In this document: positions 1-9,029 of the stretch, piece after piece
How positions within the stretch are numbered: the stretch's first letter is position 1
How the letters are laid out: every line of letters starts with the position of its first letter
NCBI GenBank assembly: GCA_016342585.1
Contig: JAEINK010000023.1
Location: forward strand, 1 to 64,000
Reading direction: 5' to 3'
Source of the DNA: Spirochaetales bacterium
GTDB taxonomy: Bacteria > Spirochaetota > Spirochaetia > UBA9216
Length of the DNA stretch: 64,000 nucleotides
Position numbers and translations under genes: made by a program
Notes under the pieces: generated by a model
Told to the model about the DNA's origin: nothing
Seen by the model: only the letters and a program-made list of their open reading frames with translations
Database searches by the model: none

Positions 1-197
1 CTGGCTGTCCTATTTCTTTTTAGAACAGGTTTTCAATTCACACAAGCTCATGAAGACTTTTTATCATTCCTCCTTAAAAAAGAATACAAGTTTCATTATT
101 ATATGAAAATCTAAAAAATACAAGGTTTTTTCGGCCGGTCGGCCGACTTCAGGTTTTTCCAGGTGTCAGGTTGATAGAAGCGCTCGTCTTTGGAGTG
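1..197. other. non-coding left edge
   Basis: No convincing gene is seen here. A good Shine-Dalgarno on the minus strand (complement of 66-74) is followed only by 9- and 13-codon reading frames. A GC-rich palindrome (TCGGCC-GGTC-GGCCGA, 131-146) lies in otherwise AT-rich sequence without a T-run on its 3' side in either direction. The function of the stretch is unknown. Confidence 0.4.
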
Positions 198-223
198 AAA
201 AAAAGCCCGGCGGGTGCCGGGCT
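198..223 (-). terminator. intrinsic terminator of the two-lipoprotein operon
   Basis: Read on the minus strand, an 8-bp GC stem (AGCCCGGC / GCCGGGCT, 4-nt loop) is followed by seven T residues. It lies 22 bp after the stop of the minus-strand lipoprotein gene ending at 246. Confidence 0.85.
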
Positions 224-245
224 GGGTAGTTAAAATTTAATAGGT

Positions 246-2495
246 TTAATTTTCTGTTACGGAGACTGTGTAATCAGTGACAGCGTCGCCATAATAGACC
301 GCAATCTTATATATACCCGTCTCCGCTATGAAGGTATATGGCGTACCACTTCTTTGAACCGGAGAGGTTATAATGCTGGAGGAGCCTTCTCCTATCATAT
401 ACCGGACTTCGTCTCCCTCTGTGGTGGAGATATCGACTGTATAAGAGGAGTCTTTTGTTGTATTGATCTGAAAAAAATCAGCATCGGAGAAATCACCAAT
501 ATTCGATAATACAGATCCGATGCCATCGGATAAAGTGATGGCTTGCCCAGGATTCTGAACCAGATTGTCATCGTCGAAAGCTGTATTAACAGAGATGTTG
601 TAATCTACCGGATCTCCACTGAGGCGATAAACTTTCAGATACATATCATTGTCACCTCCCTCAACGAAAATTGTAGGAAAGGTGCCATACTGGAGGGTTT
701 CGGTTTCTATTCCGCCTGAGTTACAGGCCCGGATTATAACAGCTTCGTCATCAGCAGGTTCTACTGTTATGGAATAGATATCACCTGAAACAGGGGTGAA
801 CCTGAAGAAATCATAATCAGAGTTATTGATTAAAGAGTCGGATACCGGAGAAAGGTCAACACCCAGTTCAACTGCCTCTCCGGGGAGTGTGTTGGAATCT
901 TCCTGTGTAGTTATTACCCTGATGGTGTAGTCTGTATCCCAACCGTTGTGTTTTACACTGATAGTGTGAGACGTATCCGCAGCAGTAAATGTTATGAACT
1001 TATAGGATGTACTCCATTTGATGGAGGATTCAGAGGAGTCATAGACATTACAATAAACTGTTTCATTGCCCGTACCGCAGTCAACAATGACCGAATATTC
1101 AGTATCCAATGTGGTCGTAAGGGTATAGTAATCATAATCTCCGGCATTGCTCATTGACCTTGCCAGTATTTCATTATCGGCAGTCAGTGTTTCCGCTTCC
1201 GACAGCTTTGTATTTCCATCCGGGTAGGGAGAGAGGATCTGAAAAGTATAGGCGGTCGAAGAGTAGTCGTAAGAGGAGAGCCTGAAGACATAGGTTCCAC
1301 CGATACCGGTGAATTCGATTGGGTAGTAGGACTCCTCCTCCTCAACAATATCTCCATTGGAATCATAGAGGGTATAGTAAACAGACTCATCTTCCCCATA
1401 AATAGGGATAGTGTAGTCAACATCCGCTGTGGTTTCGAAGGTATAATAATCATAATCAAGATAACTGCTGATTTCGGATCGTATTGGTGTGTCATTTACT
1501 GTTATTGAAACGGCTTCCGCGAGCGAATTATTATTATCAATGGGTTCTGCCGGGAAATAACGGAGCATGAAATCGCCCGTCTGACTTATTGGCTCTGTGC
1601 CATTGTAGTATTCGATATCCACTGCTCCTATGTAATATGTCTTGCCGGGAGTTGTTATGAAGGTAGCACTGGAGCCGTAATAGGATTGAACGCTGATTGG
1701 AATGATTTTTGTGGCAGACAGAGCTTTCGCACTCATTTTAATCAGCCCAATATTGGAAATCGTATCTATGAGATGCCCTTCTTCATCATAGATTCCAATA
1801 AATTGAGAAATTTCCAGTGTTTCTGCTTGAATAAGCTCCACTACTGTCAAATTGGAGGTGGGGACAATGCTGAACCACCTTTCACTGCCCCATTGTGTAG
1901 CTGATCTGTCGCTTGTATCAATATGGGAGGGGAGAAGATCGATAACAGGGGAATCAACAGACTCCTCTAATGGTGAAGGTTCTGCTGGAATACAGGCAAT
2001 CTCAAGCGAGAGACTTGTTCCGGCTACAACATCAAAGGACGATGAGGTCCCGGTGACAACCGGCTCGGTATCACTTACTGCCAGATTAAAAATATCTACC
2101 GACATAGAGTAGCCCGTTCCCACTGGAACCAGGAACCCAGCATTATATTCTGTTTCAATTCCCATAGAGGCTCTACTGCTTGCTGATAGCTCTATATTCC
2201 ATGTCTCCAGGAGGGTGCCGTCGGAGCTGTACAATTTTACGGTTGATTTATTGTTTATAAGCAGGGCCCTGGAGGTTAAAGTGCGTGATCCTTCAGATTC
2301 TGCATATCCTTCCACGGTTTCCAGAACCTGAGACGATATTGTTGGGATCTTCAGGAATACATTTGCTCCGTTGGTCGAAAGGGTCTCTATTTCCGAAACA
2401 GATACCATTCCAGGCCCCTGACATCCGGTTAAAAATATAAATAATATTATCAATACTGATATAAGCAGCTTTTTCTGGTTATGATTACTGAACAT
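246..2495 (-). CDS. lipoprotein with repeated PPC-like (pre-peptidase C-terminal) domains
   Basis: This is a secreted lipoprotein of 749 residues. The N-terminus has a lysine pair, a hydrophobic stretch and a lipobox (FLTGC) placing the lipidated cysteine at residue 25. The rest is Ser/Thr/Tyr/Asp-rich beta sequence with several copies of a module containing D-Y-D-Y/F-Y/F and a following YTI/YSV strand, the look of PPC-type bacterial domains found at the ends of secreted proteins. No catalytic motif was recognised. The ATG at 2495 is preceded by GGAGG at 9-nt spacing inside the end of the upstream gene, with which it overlaps by 11 bp, so the two are cotranscribed. The fold call is by eye and the role (surface binding or structure) is unknown. 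Confidence 0.75.
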   Translation of the reverse strand: MFSNHNQKKLLISVLIILFIFLTGCQGPGMVSVSEIETLSTNGANVFLKIPTISSQVLETVEGYAESEGSRTLTSRALLINNKSTVKLYSSDGTLLETWNIELSASSRASMGIETEYNAGFLVPVGTGYSMSVDIFNLAVSDTEPVVTGTSSSFDVVAGTSLSLEIACIPAEPSPLEESVDSPVIDLLPSHIDTSDRSATQWGSERWFSIVPTSNLTVVELIQAETLEISQFIGIYDEEGHLIDTISNIGLIKMSAKALSATKIIPISVQSYYGSSATFITTPGKTYYIGAVDIEYYNGTEPISQTGDFMLRYFPAEPIDNNNSLAEAVSITVNDTPIRSEISSYLDYDYYTFETTADVDYTIPIYGEDESVYYTLYDSNGDIVEEEESYYPIEFTGIGGTYVFRLSSYDYSSTAYTFQILSPYPDGNTKLSEAETLTADNEILARSMSNAGDYDYYTLTTTLDTEYSVIVDCGTGNETVYCNVYDSSESSIKWSTSYKFITFTAADTSHTISVKHNGWDTDYTIRVITTQEDSNTLPGEAVELGVDLSPVSDSLINNSDYDFFRFTPVSGDIYSITVEPADDEAVIIRACNSGGIETETLQYGTFPTIFVEGGDNDMYLKVYRLSGDPVDYNISVNTAFDDDNLVQNPGQAITLSDGIGSVLSNIGDFSDADFFQINTTKDSSYTVDISTTEGDEVRYMIGEGSSSIITSPVQRSGTPYTFIAETGIYKIAVYYGDAVTDYTVSVTEN

Positions 2496-4758
2496 TAACT
2501 TCTACCTCCACATTTGTATCATCATATACTTCAACAGATATCTCTTCTGTTGTACTCAAGTCACCATCGGATACAGTAATTTTCAGTTGGTAACTCCCCG
2601 TCACATCCGGCTCAAAATAGGGTTCAGTGGTTGTGGGATCAGATAATGCGGATGATGAACCTGATGGTTTTGATAGAAATTCACAATTATAAATTATTGT
2701 ATCATTGTTGCTGTCGGATGCCGTAATCTCGATATTTATGGTCGAACCTGTGTCCATATTAAAAGTCTCGGGGTAATCGATATCATCAATTTCAGGATCT
2801 GCGTTTATTATGGTAAAGCTGACAGTATCTTCCGATGTTGTTTCTCCGTCGGAAAGGGTCAGGCGAATTTCATAGGTTCCAATCTCTCCAAAGAAATAGT
2901 TGGAGATTTCTGAAGAGCGAATGTTATTTATGGGGCCTTCCGGTGATGTGATCACATCCCAATCGTAGAAGAGGCTGTTGCCATCAATATCATAACACTC
3001 TCTACCGTCGAGATTAATCCAGGCTGGTCCTGATGTGACATCCTCTCCTGCATAGGCATAAGGAGCATGGTTTTCACCATCTGGCGCAACTATGACCGTC
3101 CTTGTAAGTGTCTCTGCGAAATTGCCGGCACTATCTCTTGCATCATAGGTAAAATAGTATGTTCCGGCAATCGATGTATCCACTTCTCCCCGAATAATGG
3201 GAATTACCCTGAAATCGATATCGTCCTGGGCCCGGGCACCTTCCTCTTCATAGTTACCGTTTAGAGGAAGATAAATAGTTGAATCGCCGTATAAATCGAG
3301 TTCCGGCGGTGTGGTATCAACAAGCTGAACAATTACAGTTCTAGTGACTGTTGCTGCAATGTTGCCTGCTAGATCCGACAAATTGTAGGTAATAATAGTA
3401 GAACCAATTATGTTGGTGTCTACCTCGCCGGTAATAATAATGTTTGCAGAGATATCGCCATCCAGGTTATCAATTGCCATGGCACCAGGTTCATTGTAGA
3501 GGGAGAACTGGGGGATCCTGGTAATATAGTCTCCTTCCAAAGAGATTTCCGGTGGGGTTGAATCTGAACCTATGACATTGACAGTTCTTGTAATGGTTTC
3601 TGCCGTATTCCCGGCTGCGTCACTGACATTGTAGGTTATGGCGTAAGTGCCGATTGTATCAGATGATACTAATCCGGAAGAGACTATATTGTCTGTAATA
3701 ATGCCGTCAATATTATCGGTTGCGGTGGCACCGGGATCGGTAAATACTGGTCCAGCGATAATACTCATCGTCTCTTCACCATTAAGAATTATTTCCGGAG
3801 CTGTATCGTCTTCAGAGATAACATGAACCTCTCTGTAGGCAACTGATTCATTCCCTTTGGAGTCGCTTGCCGTGTAGGTTATGTCAAAATAATTTTCCGC
3901 AGTGGTTGTAACAATGTCTCCACCAATAATAATTGACGAAGTCACATCGCCCTCAAAATCATCCCATGCTGTCGCCTCAAGCTCTGTATAGGTCGAACCC
4001 ACTGCAATATCGATGTATGCGGGACCATTAAGTGTTATTACAGGCGCTACTCCATCCATAGGAAGAACAACAACGGTTCGTGTTTTCTGTCGTGCAGTAT
4101 TTCCAGCCGAATCTATGACATTGTAATTAATCAGGTAGCGCCCGGGTACATTTGTATCAACCTCGCCTGTCTTTATGATCTGTGAGGTGATTTCACCATC
4201 AATAAGATCTAATGCCGTCGCTCCCAAATCTGAATAACTTGTACCTTTCAGAAGTTCGATGTAGGACTCTCCTATAAGGGATAGAACCGGCTGTTCGGTG
4301 TCCAGGGCCTCTGTGGTGTGTGAGAAAAGTTCATATACATCCATATTACCGTTTGAATCTCGAATTATAATTCGGAAATAGTACTCTGTATCAGCTGTAA
4401 GCCCTGAGACCAGCAATGTAGAAATGTTTTTTTGCCAGTCGTTTGCTGCTGTTCCATTATTTATAGCTTCTGTTAGACTGGAAATATCGGTAGAATCTGT
4501 TGAATAGTAAATCCTGTACTCCAGATCGGAGCTTTCTGTTTCATTGTCATTGGCTGGTGTCCAGTTTAATGTAATGCTATCTGTCTCGACGACCGAGACT
4601 GTGATTACACCGGAGCCTCCTGGAATCGGCAGGGTAGTGTCAATCAGGGGTATTGGTGAACCTGGAACACATCCGAAGAGCATAAAAAGTGATAAAGAAG
4701 TTATTATCAGAACAGATAATAGATCTATCTTTCTTCTTTGTTGAGTGTGGACTTTCAT
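2485..4758 (-). CDS. lipoprotein with FN3, DUF5011/HYR-type and PKD-like repeats
   Basis: This is a 757-residue lipoprotein with a lipobox ending in LFGC (Cys30). After it comes a fibronectin-III-like domain (about 45-150, with the LNWTPA strand). Then follow five roughly 80-residue bacterial Ig-like repeats (about 150-545), each carrying a variant of ATA-D-x-x-DG-x-I/V-T followed by a Y-x-I-T/N-Y-N-V-x-D-x-x-GN ending. PKD-like modules follow (about 555-750). Such chains form extended stalks on surface proteins; no enzyme domain is visible. AGGAG lies 6 nt before the ATG. It is the first gene of a two-gene operon with the PPC-repeat lipoprotein, which starts within its last codons. Confidence 0.8.
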   Translation of the reverse strand: MKVHTQQRRKIDLLSVLIITSLSLFMLFGCVPGSPIPLIDTTLPIPGGSGVITVSVVETDSITLNWTPANDNETESSDLEYRIYYSTDSTDISSLTEAINNGTAANDWQKNISTLLVSGLTADTEYYFRIIIRDSNGNMDVYELFSHTTEALDTEQPVLSLIGESYIELLKGTSYSDLGATALDLIDGEITSQIIKTGEVDTNVPGRYLINYNVIDSAGNTARQKTRTVVVLPMDGVAPVITLNGPAYIDIAVGSTYTELEATAWDDFEGDVTSSIIIGGDIVTTTAENYFDITYTASDSKGNESVAYREVHVISEDDTAPEIILNGEETMSIIAGPVFTDPGATATDNIDGIITDNIVSSGLVSSDTIGTYAITYNVSDAAGNTAETITRTVNVIGSDSTPPEISLEGDYITRIPQFSLYNEPGAMAIDNLDGDISANIIITGEVDTNIIGSTIITYNLSDLAGNIAATVTRTVIVQLVDTTPPELDLYGDSTIYLPLNGNYEEEGARAQDDIDFRVIPIIRGEVDTSIAGTYYFTYDARDSAGNFAETLTRTVIVAPDGENHAPYAYAGEDVTSGPAWINLDGRECYDIDGNSLFYDWDVITSPEGPINNIRSSEISNYFFGEIGTYEIRLTLSDGETTSEDTVSFTIINADPEIDDIDYPETFNMDTGSTINIEITASDSNNDTIIYNCEFLSKPSGSSSALSDPTTTEPYFEPDVTGSYQLKITVSDGDLSTTEEISVEVYDDTNVEVEVNVQ

Positions 4759-4816
4759 TTTTTTCTCCTGAATTTTATCTTTTTTTAAAAGAAATTTTTC
4801 TTCTCATGATTAATAT

Positions 4817-4845
4817 ATAACAGGATATCGATAAAAACCTGTCGA
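4817..4845 (-). promoter_or_regulatory. putative promoter of the lipoprotein operon
   Basis: The minus strand reads TCGACA, a 17-nt spacer, then TGTTAT, about 60 bp upstream of the ATG at 4758. Both hexamers match the sigma-70 consensus at 4-5 of 6 positions, so this is a moderate call. Confidence 0.4.
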
Positions 4846-4901
4846 GTTAAATGTTTTTTTTATGAACCACCTGATATTATCTCTCGGTATATTTTAAATA
4901 A

Positions 4902-4930
4902 TTGATTCCCCCTCATGCAGAGGCTATAAT
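4902..4930 (+). promoter_or_regulatory. sigma-70 promoter of pyk
   Basis: TTGATT, a 17-nt spacer and a perfect TATAAT end 20 bp before the pyruvate kinase ATG. The predicted start near 4937 leaves a short leader holding the purine-rich ribosome binding site GAGGTGGGAG directly before the start codon. Confidence 0.75.
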
Positions 4931-4950
4931 TTATAAATGAGAGGTGGGAG

Positions 4951-6693
4951 ATGAGAAAAACAAAGATAATCTGTACTGTAGGGCCGGCTACCGACGATGA
5001 GAAAATTCTCAGGAAGCTGATCGAAAACGGGATGAATGTGGCAAGGCATAACTTCAGCCATGGTGATCATGAAGAACATAAAGTCCGAATGGATACCATC
5101 AAAAAGCTTCGAAAGGAGCTCAACCAGCCTGTTGCCATTCTTCTGGATACAAAAGGTCCGGAGATCCGGACCCGGGAGATACCGGGAGGCAGAGTTGTTA
5201 AACTCGGTGAAGAGATTACCCTGACAACCGAGGAAGCCGATATCACGGATGACAGAATTCCCCTGAGTTATCCGGATCTCACCCGGGATATGGCCGGTGT
5301 TAAGAGTATTCTCATTGATGATGGTAATATTGAACTTGAGGTTCTGGCCGTCGGGGATAAGGATATCCGGTGCCGGGTTATGAATAATGGATTGATCGAA
5401 TCCAGGAAGGGTGTCAATGTTCCCGGAGCTATACTGAAGATGCCGATCCTCTCCGAGAAAGATAAGGCTGACATCCTTTTCGGAATAGAAAATGATGTTG
5501 ATTATATCGCCGCTTCGTTTGTGAGATCCGAGAAGGATGTACTTTCCATTCGACACCTCCTGGATAAAAATGGCGGAAAAGATATTATGATAATTGCCAA
5601 AATTGAAAATGGTGAGGGTGTGGATAATATTGATGAGATCCTTGCCCTTGCCGATGGCGTTATGGTTGCCCGTGGAGATTTGGGTGTGGAAGTCAGTTAT
5701 GATCAGGTTCCCTTTATTCAGAAGGAGATAATCAGAAAGTCGCAGGGTAAATCAAAACCCGCAATTATTGCCACCCAGATGCTCGATTCCATGATCCATA
5801 ATCCGCGACCCACCCGGGCGGAGGTCAGTGATGTATATAATGCGATTTTCGAGGCTGCCAGTTCGATCATGCTCTCCGGGGAGACAGCCAAGGGGGATTA
5901 TCCTCTTGAATGTTTTAAGGTTATGGATAAAACAGCCCTCAGCTCCGAGGCAAAGGTCGACTATGAGCACAGGTTCTTTGCCTCCCAGGCCACCCATGTA
6001 AACTCAGTGACCGGTGCCATTACAAATGCAGCTGTTACGACGGCCTATAATCTTGCTGCTGATGCGATTATTGTGTTGACCACCTCCGGAAAGACGGCCT
6101 TCTCGATTTCAAGGCTTCGCCCTGCTATTCCAATCATAACTATTACCCCGCGAAGAAAGGTTTATAATCAGTTGGCCTTGAACTGGGGAATAATTCCATA
6201 CGTGATCGACATGAAGGAAGATTTCGAAGCCATGGTCAAGGAGGCAATGGATACTGCCAGGGATTCAGGGATTGTCAAGGATGGAGATTTAGTTGTGATT
6301 GTTGCCGGAATGCCCGTGGGTATTGCCGGCAGGACGAACTCAATTCGGATCGAAACGGTGGGAGATGTGATCGGTCGTGGAAGGGGAATCGTTAAGGGAA
6401 AGGCCAGTGGGCGAACATGTATCTGCCGGACCGCATCCGAGGGAATTCAGGAGTTTCAGGATGGGGATATTCTGGTAGCCAGCAGTACGGATAAAGAGTA
6501 TCTTCCTCTGATGAAAAGGGCCGGAGGAATCATCCTCGAGAACTCTGACACCCATGAACATGCTGAAACCGTAGGGGTCACCCTGGATATTCCTGTTATA
6601 TCCGATGTGACCAACGCATTGGATTTTCTGAAGCACGGCCGAATTATTTCGCTGGATGGCGATAACGGTCTAATCTATACAGGGGAGATCTGA
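4951..6693 (+). CDS. pyk: pyruvate kinase with C-terminal PEP-utilising mobile domain
   Basis: Converts phosphoenolpyruvate and ADP to pyruvate and ATP in the cytoplasm, the last step of glycolysis. The start (RKTKIICTVGPA), the NFSHG loop, the catalytic-lysine strand (IIAKIENGEG), the metal/substrate loop RGDLGVE and the ATQMLDSM segment are all present. At 580 residues it is about 110 longer than the classic enzyme: from about residue 475 (GKASGRTC) a domain follows that resembles the phosphohistidine domain of PEP synthase and PPDK and the extra C-terminal domain of Bacillus-type pyruvate kinases. In that domain the usual T-S-H motif reads D-T-H-E-H, so phosphotransfer there is uncertain. 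It is monocistronic with its own promoter and terminator. PEP supply links it to the PTS genes later in the window. Confidence 0.97.
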   Translation: MRKTKIICTVGPATDDEKILRKLIENGMNVARHNFSHGDHEEHKVRMDTIKKLRKELNQPVAILLDTKGPEIRTREIPGGRVVKLGEEITLTTEEADITDDRIPLSYPDLTRDMAGVKSILIDDGNIELEVLAVGDKDIRCRVMNNGLIESRKGVNVPGAILKMPILSEKDKADILFGIENDVDYIAASFVRSEKDVLSIRHLLDKNGGKDIMIIAKIENGEGVDNIDEILALADGVMVARGDLGVEVSYDQVPFIQKEIIRKSQGKSKPAIIATQMLDSMIHNPRPTRAEVSDVYNAIFEAASSIMLSGETAKGDYPLECFKVMDKTALSSEAKVDYEHRFFASQATHVNSVTGAITNAAVTTAYNLAADAIIVLTTSGKTAFSISRLRPAIPIITITPRRKVYNQLALNWGIIPYVIDMKEDFEAMVKEAMDTARDSGIVKDGDLVVIVAGMPVGIAGRTNSIRIETVGDVIGRGRGIVKGKASGRTCICRTASEGIQEFQDGDILVASSTDKEYLPLMKRAGGIILENSDTHEHAETVGVTLDIPVISDVTNALDFLKHGRIISLDGDNGLIYTGEI

Positions 6694-6725
6694 TCTTCCC
6701 TTGTTCGTTAATGTATATCACTTTT

Positions 6726-6767
6726 AAAAAAAAGGGGCAGTTCAATTTTGAATGCCCCCTTTTTTTA
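6726..6767. terminator. bidirectional intrinsic terminator
   Basis: A run of A residues, a stem GGGGCA...TGCCCC with an inner TTCAA/TTGAA helix, and a run of seven T residues sit between the convergent pyk and flavoenzyme genes. The A- and T-runs on the two sides make it work in both directions. Confidence 0.85.
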
Positions 6768-6785
6768 GTAAGATAGACAGTGTCT

Positions 6786-8138
6786 CTATTTCTGTAGTTT
6801 CTTTATGAGGTTTCCCGCTGCCATAAGGATGGGATCCCAAACCGGGCTGAAGGGAGGAGCATAGGCCAGATCACAGGCGTAGAACTCTTCGGCTGTCATC
6901 CCTGCCTGAAGAGCAACTGCCGCTGCATTAATCCTGCGGGCGACCCCCTCTTTTCCTACCATCTGGGCTCCCAGAATCCTTCCTGTTTTTTTGTCGCCAA
7001 TGAGGGCCGCATGAACCCTCTCCGCATCGGCAAAGGTGTGAGCCTTGGACTTTGAAATTATGTCCGCATAGACTGGATCAAAGCCTGCTGCCTCGGCCTC
7101 TTCCATGGAGAGTCCCGTCCGGGCAACTTCCAGATCGAAAACCTTGAAAACCGAAGTGCCCGCAATTCCCTTGAACTCGGCTGCATCCCCAAGGATGTTA
7201 TCGGCGGCAATTCTACCCCCCCTATTGGCCGTCAGGGCCAGAGGAATCCAGGTATCCTTGCCGGATACGATATCCCGGGCATCCGCACAGTCTCCCGCAG
7301 ACCAGATTGACGGATCGGAGGTTTTCATGAAGTTATCCACATGGATTGAGCCGCCTGGACCGAGTTTCAGGCCTGCATCCCCGGCTATTTTTGCGGCAGG
7401 AATGACACCCATGGCAACAAGGACCATTTCACCCGTCAGTTCCGCCGAATTCCCCTTTACCTTCAGTCCCCCCGGAGCATGGCTGGACTCCTCTATTACC
7501 AAAATCTCCTGACCAGTAACAAGTTCAACACCTTTCTCTTCAAGGTGGTCCTTCACAACGGATGACTGTTCGGGGATCATCCAGGGGAGGAGGTCCGGCC
7601 GTTTCTTGACCATCCTTATACCAATCCCTCTTTTCTCAAGGGCTTCGGCCATTTCCAGGGCAATGTACCCCATGCCGATGATCACACAGTTTTTTACCGT
7701 ACTTCCGGCCAGAAAATCCTTGATTTTCCTTCCATCTTCCAGCGTCTTAAGGGTGAAGACTCCCGGGAGATCTGTTCCGGGAATGGAGGGGACTACGGCC
7801 TGTGTTCCTGTCGCAATCAGAAGTTCATCGTAATTCAGGCTGAAGTCGGAACCATCATGTTTTTTCCCCGATACGATTTTCTTTTCCCTGTCGATTCCGG
7901 TAACCTCATGGCCCGTCCGGAGGTCTATCCCCTGTTTCTCCCGGAAAACTTCGGCTTTCCGGACTATCAGGCTGTCCATGAGTGAATCGGCATCCCCTAT
8001 ATTGTAGGGCATGGAACAGGCACTGTAGGAAACATCCATGGTTTTTTCCAGGACTATCATCTCGCCATCCGGATTCCTTCTCTTATATCTGCTTGCAGCA
8101 CTCATCCCCGCCGCATCGCCACCAATAATAATTAACAT
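6786..8138 (-). CDS. CoA-disulfide reductase / NADH oxidase family flavoenzyme
   Basis: This is a pyridine nucleotide-disulfide oxidoreductase of 450 residues. It has an N-terminal FAD Rossmann motif (IIGGDAAGMSAA), a single redox cysteine at 41 in the context SACSMPY, a second dinucleotide motif (GMGYIALEMAEAL, NAD(P)H) near residue 155, a D-containing FAD segment (WSAGDCAD), and a C-terminal dimerisation domain. One cysteine instead of a CxxxxC pair is the mark of the CoA-disulfide reductase / NADH oxidase / NADH peroxidase branch, which reduces CoA disulfide, polysulfide or oxygen using NAD(P)H. Which substrate is used cannot be read from sequence. It follows the GntR gene with no gap (stop codon directly against ATG) and has its own GGAGGAG site, so the two form one regulated unit. 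Confidence 0.88.
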   Translation of the reverse strand: MLIIIGGDAAGMSAASRYKRRNPDGEMIVLEKTMDVSYSACSMPYNIGDADSLMDSLIVRKAEVFREKQGIDLRTGHEVTGIDREKKIVSGKKHDGSDFSLNYDELLIATGTQAVVPSIPGTDLPGVFTLKTLEDGRKIKDFLAGSTVKNCVIIGMGYIALEMAEALEKRGIGIRMVKKRPDLLPWMIPEQSSVVKDHLEEKGVELVTGQEILVIEESSHAPGGLKVKGNSAELTGEMVLVAMGVIPAAKIAGDAGLKLGPGGSIHVDNFMKTSDPSIWSAGDCADARDIVSGKDTWIPLALTANRGGRIAADNILGDAAEFKGIAGTSVFKVFDLEVARTGLSMEEAEAAGFDPVYADIISKSKAHTFADAERVHAALIGDKKTGRILGAQMVGKEGVARRINAAAVALQAGMTAEEFYACDLAYAPPFSPVWDPILMAAGNLIKKLQK

Positions 8139-8840
8139 TTAATTCTCCTCCTTCATATAAACTTTTATGTCTTCAAGGGCATTTTCAAGATGCCGACTCA
8201 TAGCTTTTTCGGCTGCATTTTTATCTCTTTTCACTATAGCGTTCAAAATCTCACCATGTTCCACGATTGTTTTTTCGATCCTCCCGGGGGTGTGCAGGCT
8301 TGAGATCCAACCCTCATTGAGGTTTTCCCCCATGGTCTTCATAAGACTGAAGAGGGTTTTATTTTTTGTCGATTTTGCTATGGCGATATGGAATTTCGTA
8401 TCAGCATGGATGAGCCCCTGGGTATTCTTTTGCTCAAACTCCTCTTTAAAGGCAGTGCAGGCCCTGGTAATTTTTTGGATATCTTTTTCGGTAGCCTTTT
8501 CTGCTGCCTTGGCCGCCGCCTTTGGATCTATGATCATCCTGAGTTCAAAATGATCAAAAAGATCCTCCCTGTTATTTTTCAGCCAGATAGAAAAGGCTTC
8601 GAAACCGGGAGTATTTGTATCGGTAATGAATATTCCTTTACCCTGTTTAACATTAACCTGCCCGGTAATTTCGAGAATCCTGATGGCCTCGCGGACCGAA
8701 GCCCGGCTTACCTGAAGTCTCCTCGTAAGCTCATGTTCTGAGTAAAATTTTTCACCCGGCATAAAATTTTCTTCTTTGATCATGGTTTTGACAGCTTCCA
8801 TGACTTTTTCGGAGAGACGGATAGTTTTTATGGGTTCCAT
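8139..8840 (-). CDS. GntR-family regulator, FadR (FCD) subfamily
   Basis: This is a DNA-binding repressor or activator of 233 residues. An N-terminal winged helix-turn-helix (LTRRLQVSRASVREAIRIL, about 40-60) is followed by an all-helical FCD ligand domain (about 85-230) with the Asp/His metal-site residues of this class (DTKFH, and REG-like HGEIL...H). FCD regulators usually sense small organic acids. I chose the ATG at 8840 rather than the in-frame ATG at 8864 because GGAGGG lies 4 nt before it. The flavoenzyme gene follows immediately. A palindrome of the type this subfamily binds lies 35 bp upstream, so autoregulation is likely. Confidence 0.9.
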   Translation of the reverse strand: MEPIKTIRLSEKVMEAVKTMIKEENFMPGEKFYSEHELTRRLQVSRASVREAIRILEITGQVNVKQGKGIFITDTNTPGFEAFSIWLKNNREDLFDHFELRMIIDPKAAAKAAEKATEKDIQKITRACTAFKEEFEQKNTQGLIHADTKFHIAIAKSTKNKTLFSLMKTMGENLNEGWISSLHTPGRIEKTIVEHGEILNAIVKRDKNAAEKAMSRHLENALEDIKVYMKEEN

Positions 8841-8866
8841 TAGACCCTCCTGATAGATATGCAAAT

Positions 8867-8889
8867 ATAATACAACTTGTCTGACAAGT
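8867..8889 (-). promoter_or_regulatory. FadR-type operator (ACTTGT-CTG-ACAAGT) over the gntR promoter
   Basis: A perfect 6-bp inverted repeat with a 3-nt centre (8875-8889) contains TTGT-N3-ACAA, the known binding pattern for FadR-subfamily GntR proteins. On the minus strand TATTAT (complement of 8867-8872), a -10 candidate, follows directly, so a bound dimer would block the promoter of the regulator and flavoenzyme. Confidence 0.75.
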
Positions 8890-9029
8890 AAAAAATGTAG
8901 TGAGAACTTATATATAAGTCAAGTGTAATGTAAAGGATGTTTTCCTTATCAATTTTTTTCTATTTTCCATAAATATTTATGTTACTGTGGTAAACTTTGA
9001 ACGTAATATAAAAAAAGGAAGGAACGACA

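Noticed and set aside
1-75. Minus-strand AAGGAGG followed by short ATG frames
   Set aside because: Frames of only 9 and 13 codons, with no terminator or partner gene visible; too little to call a leader peptide.
131-146. GC-rich palindrome TCGGCC-GGTC-GGCCGA
   Set aside because: No T-run on its 3' side and not repeated elsewhere as far as I could see; function cannot be supported.
8906-8919. Palindrome ACTTATATATAAGT upstream of gntR
   Set aside because: Simple AT alternation; the nearby TTGT-N3-ACAA site is a much better operator candidate.
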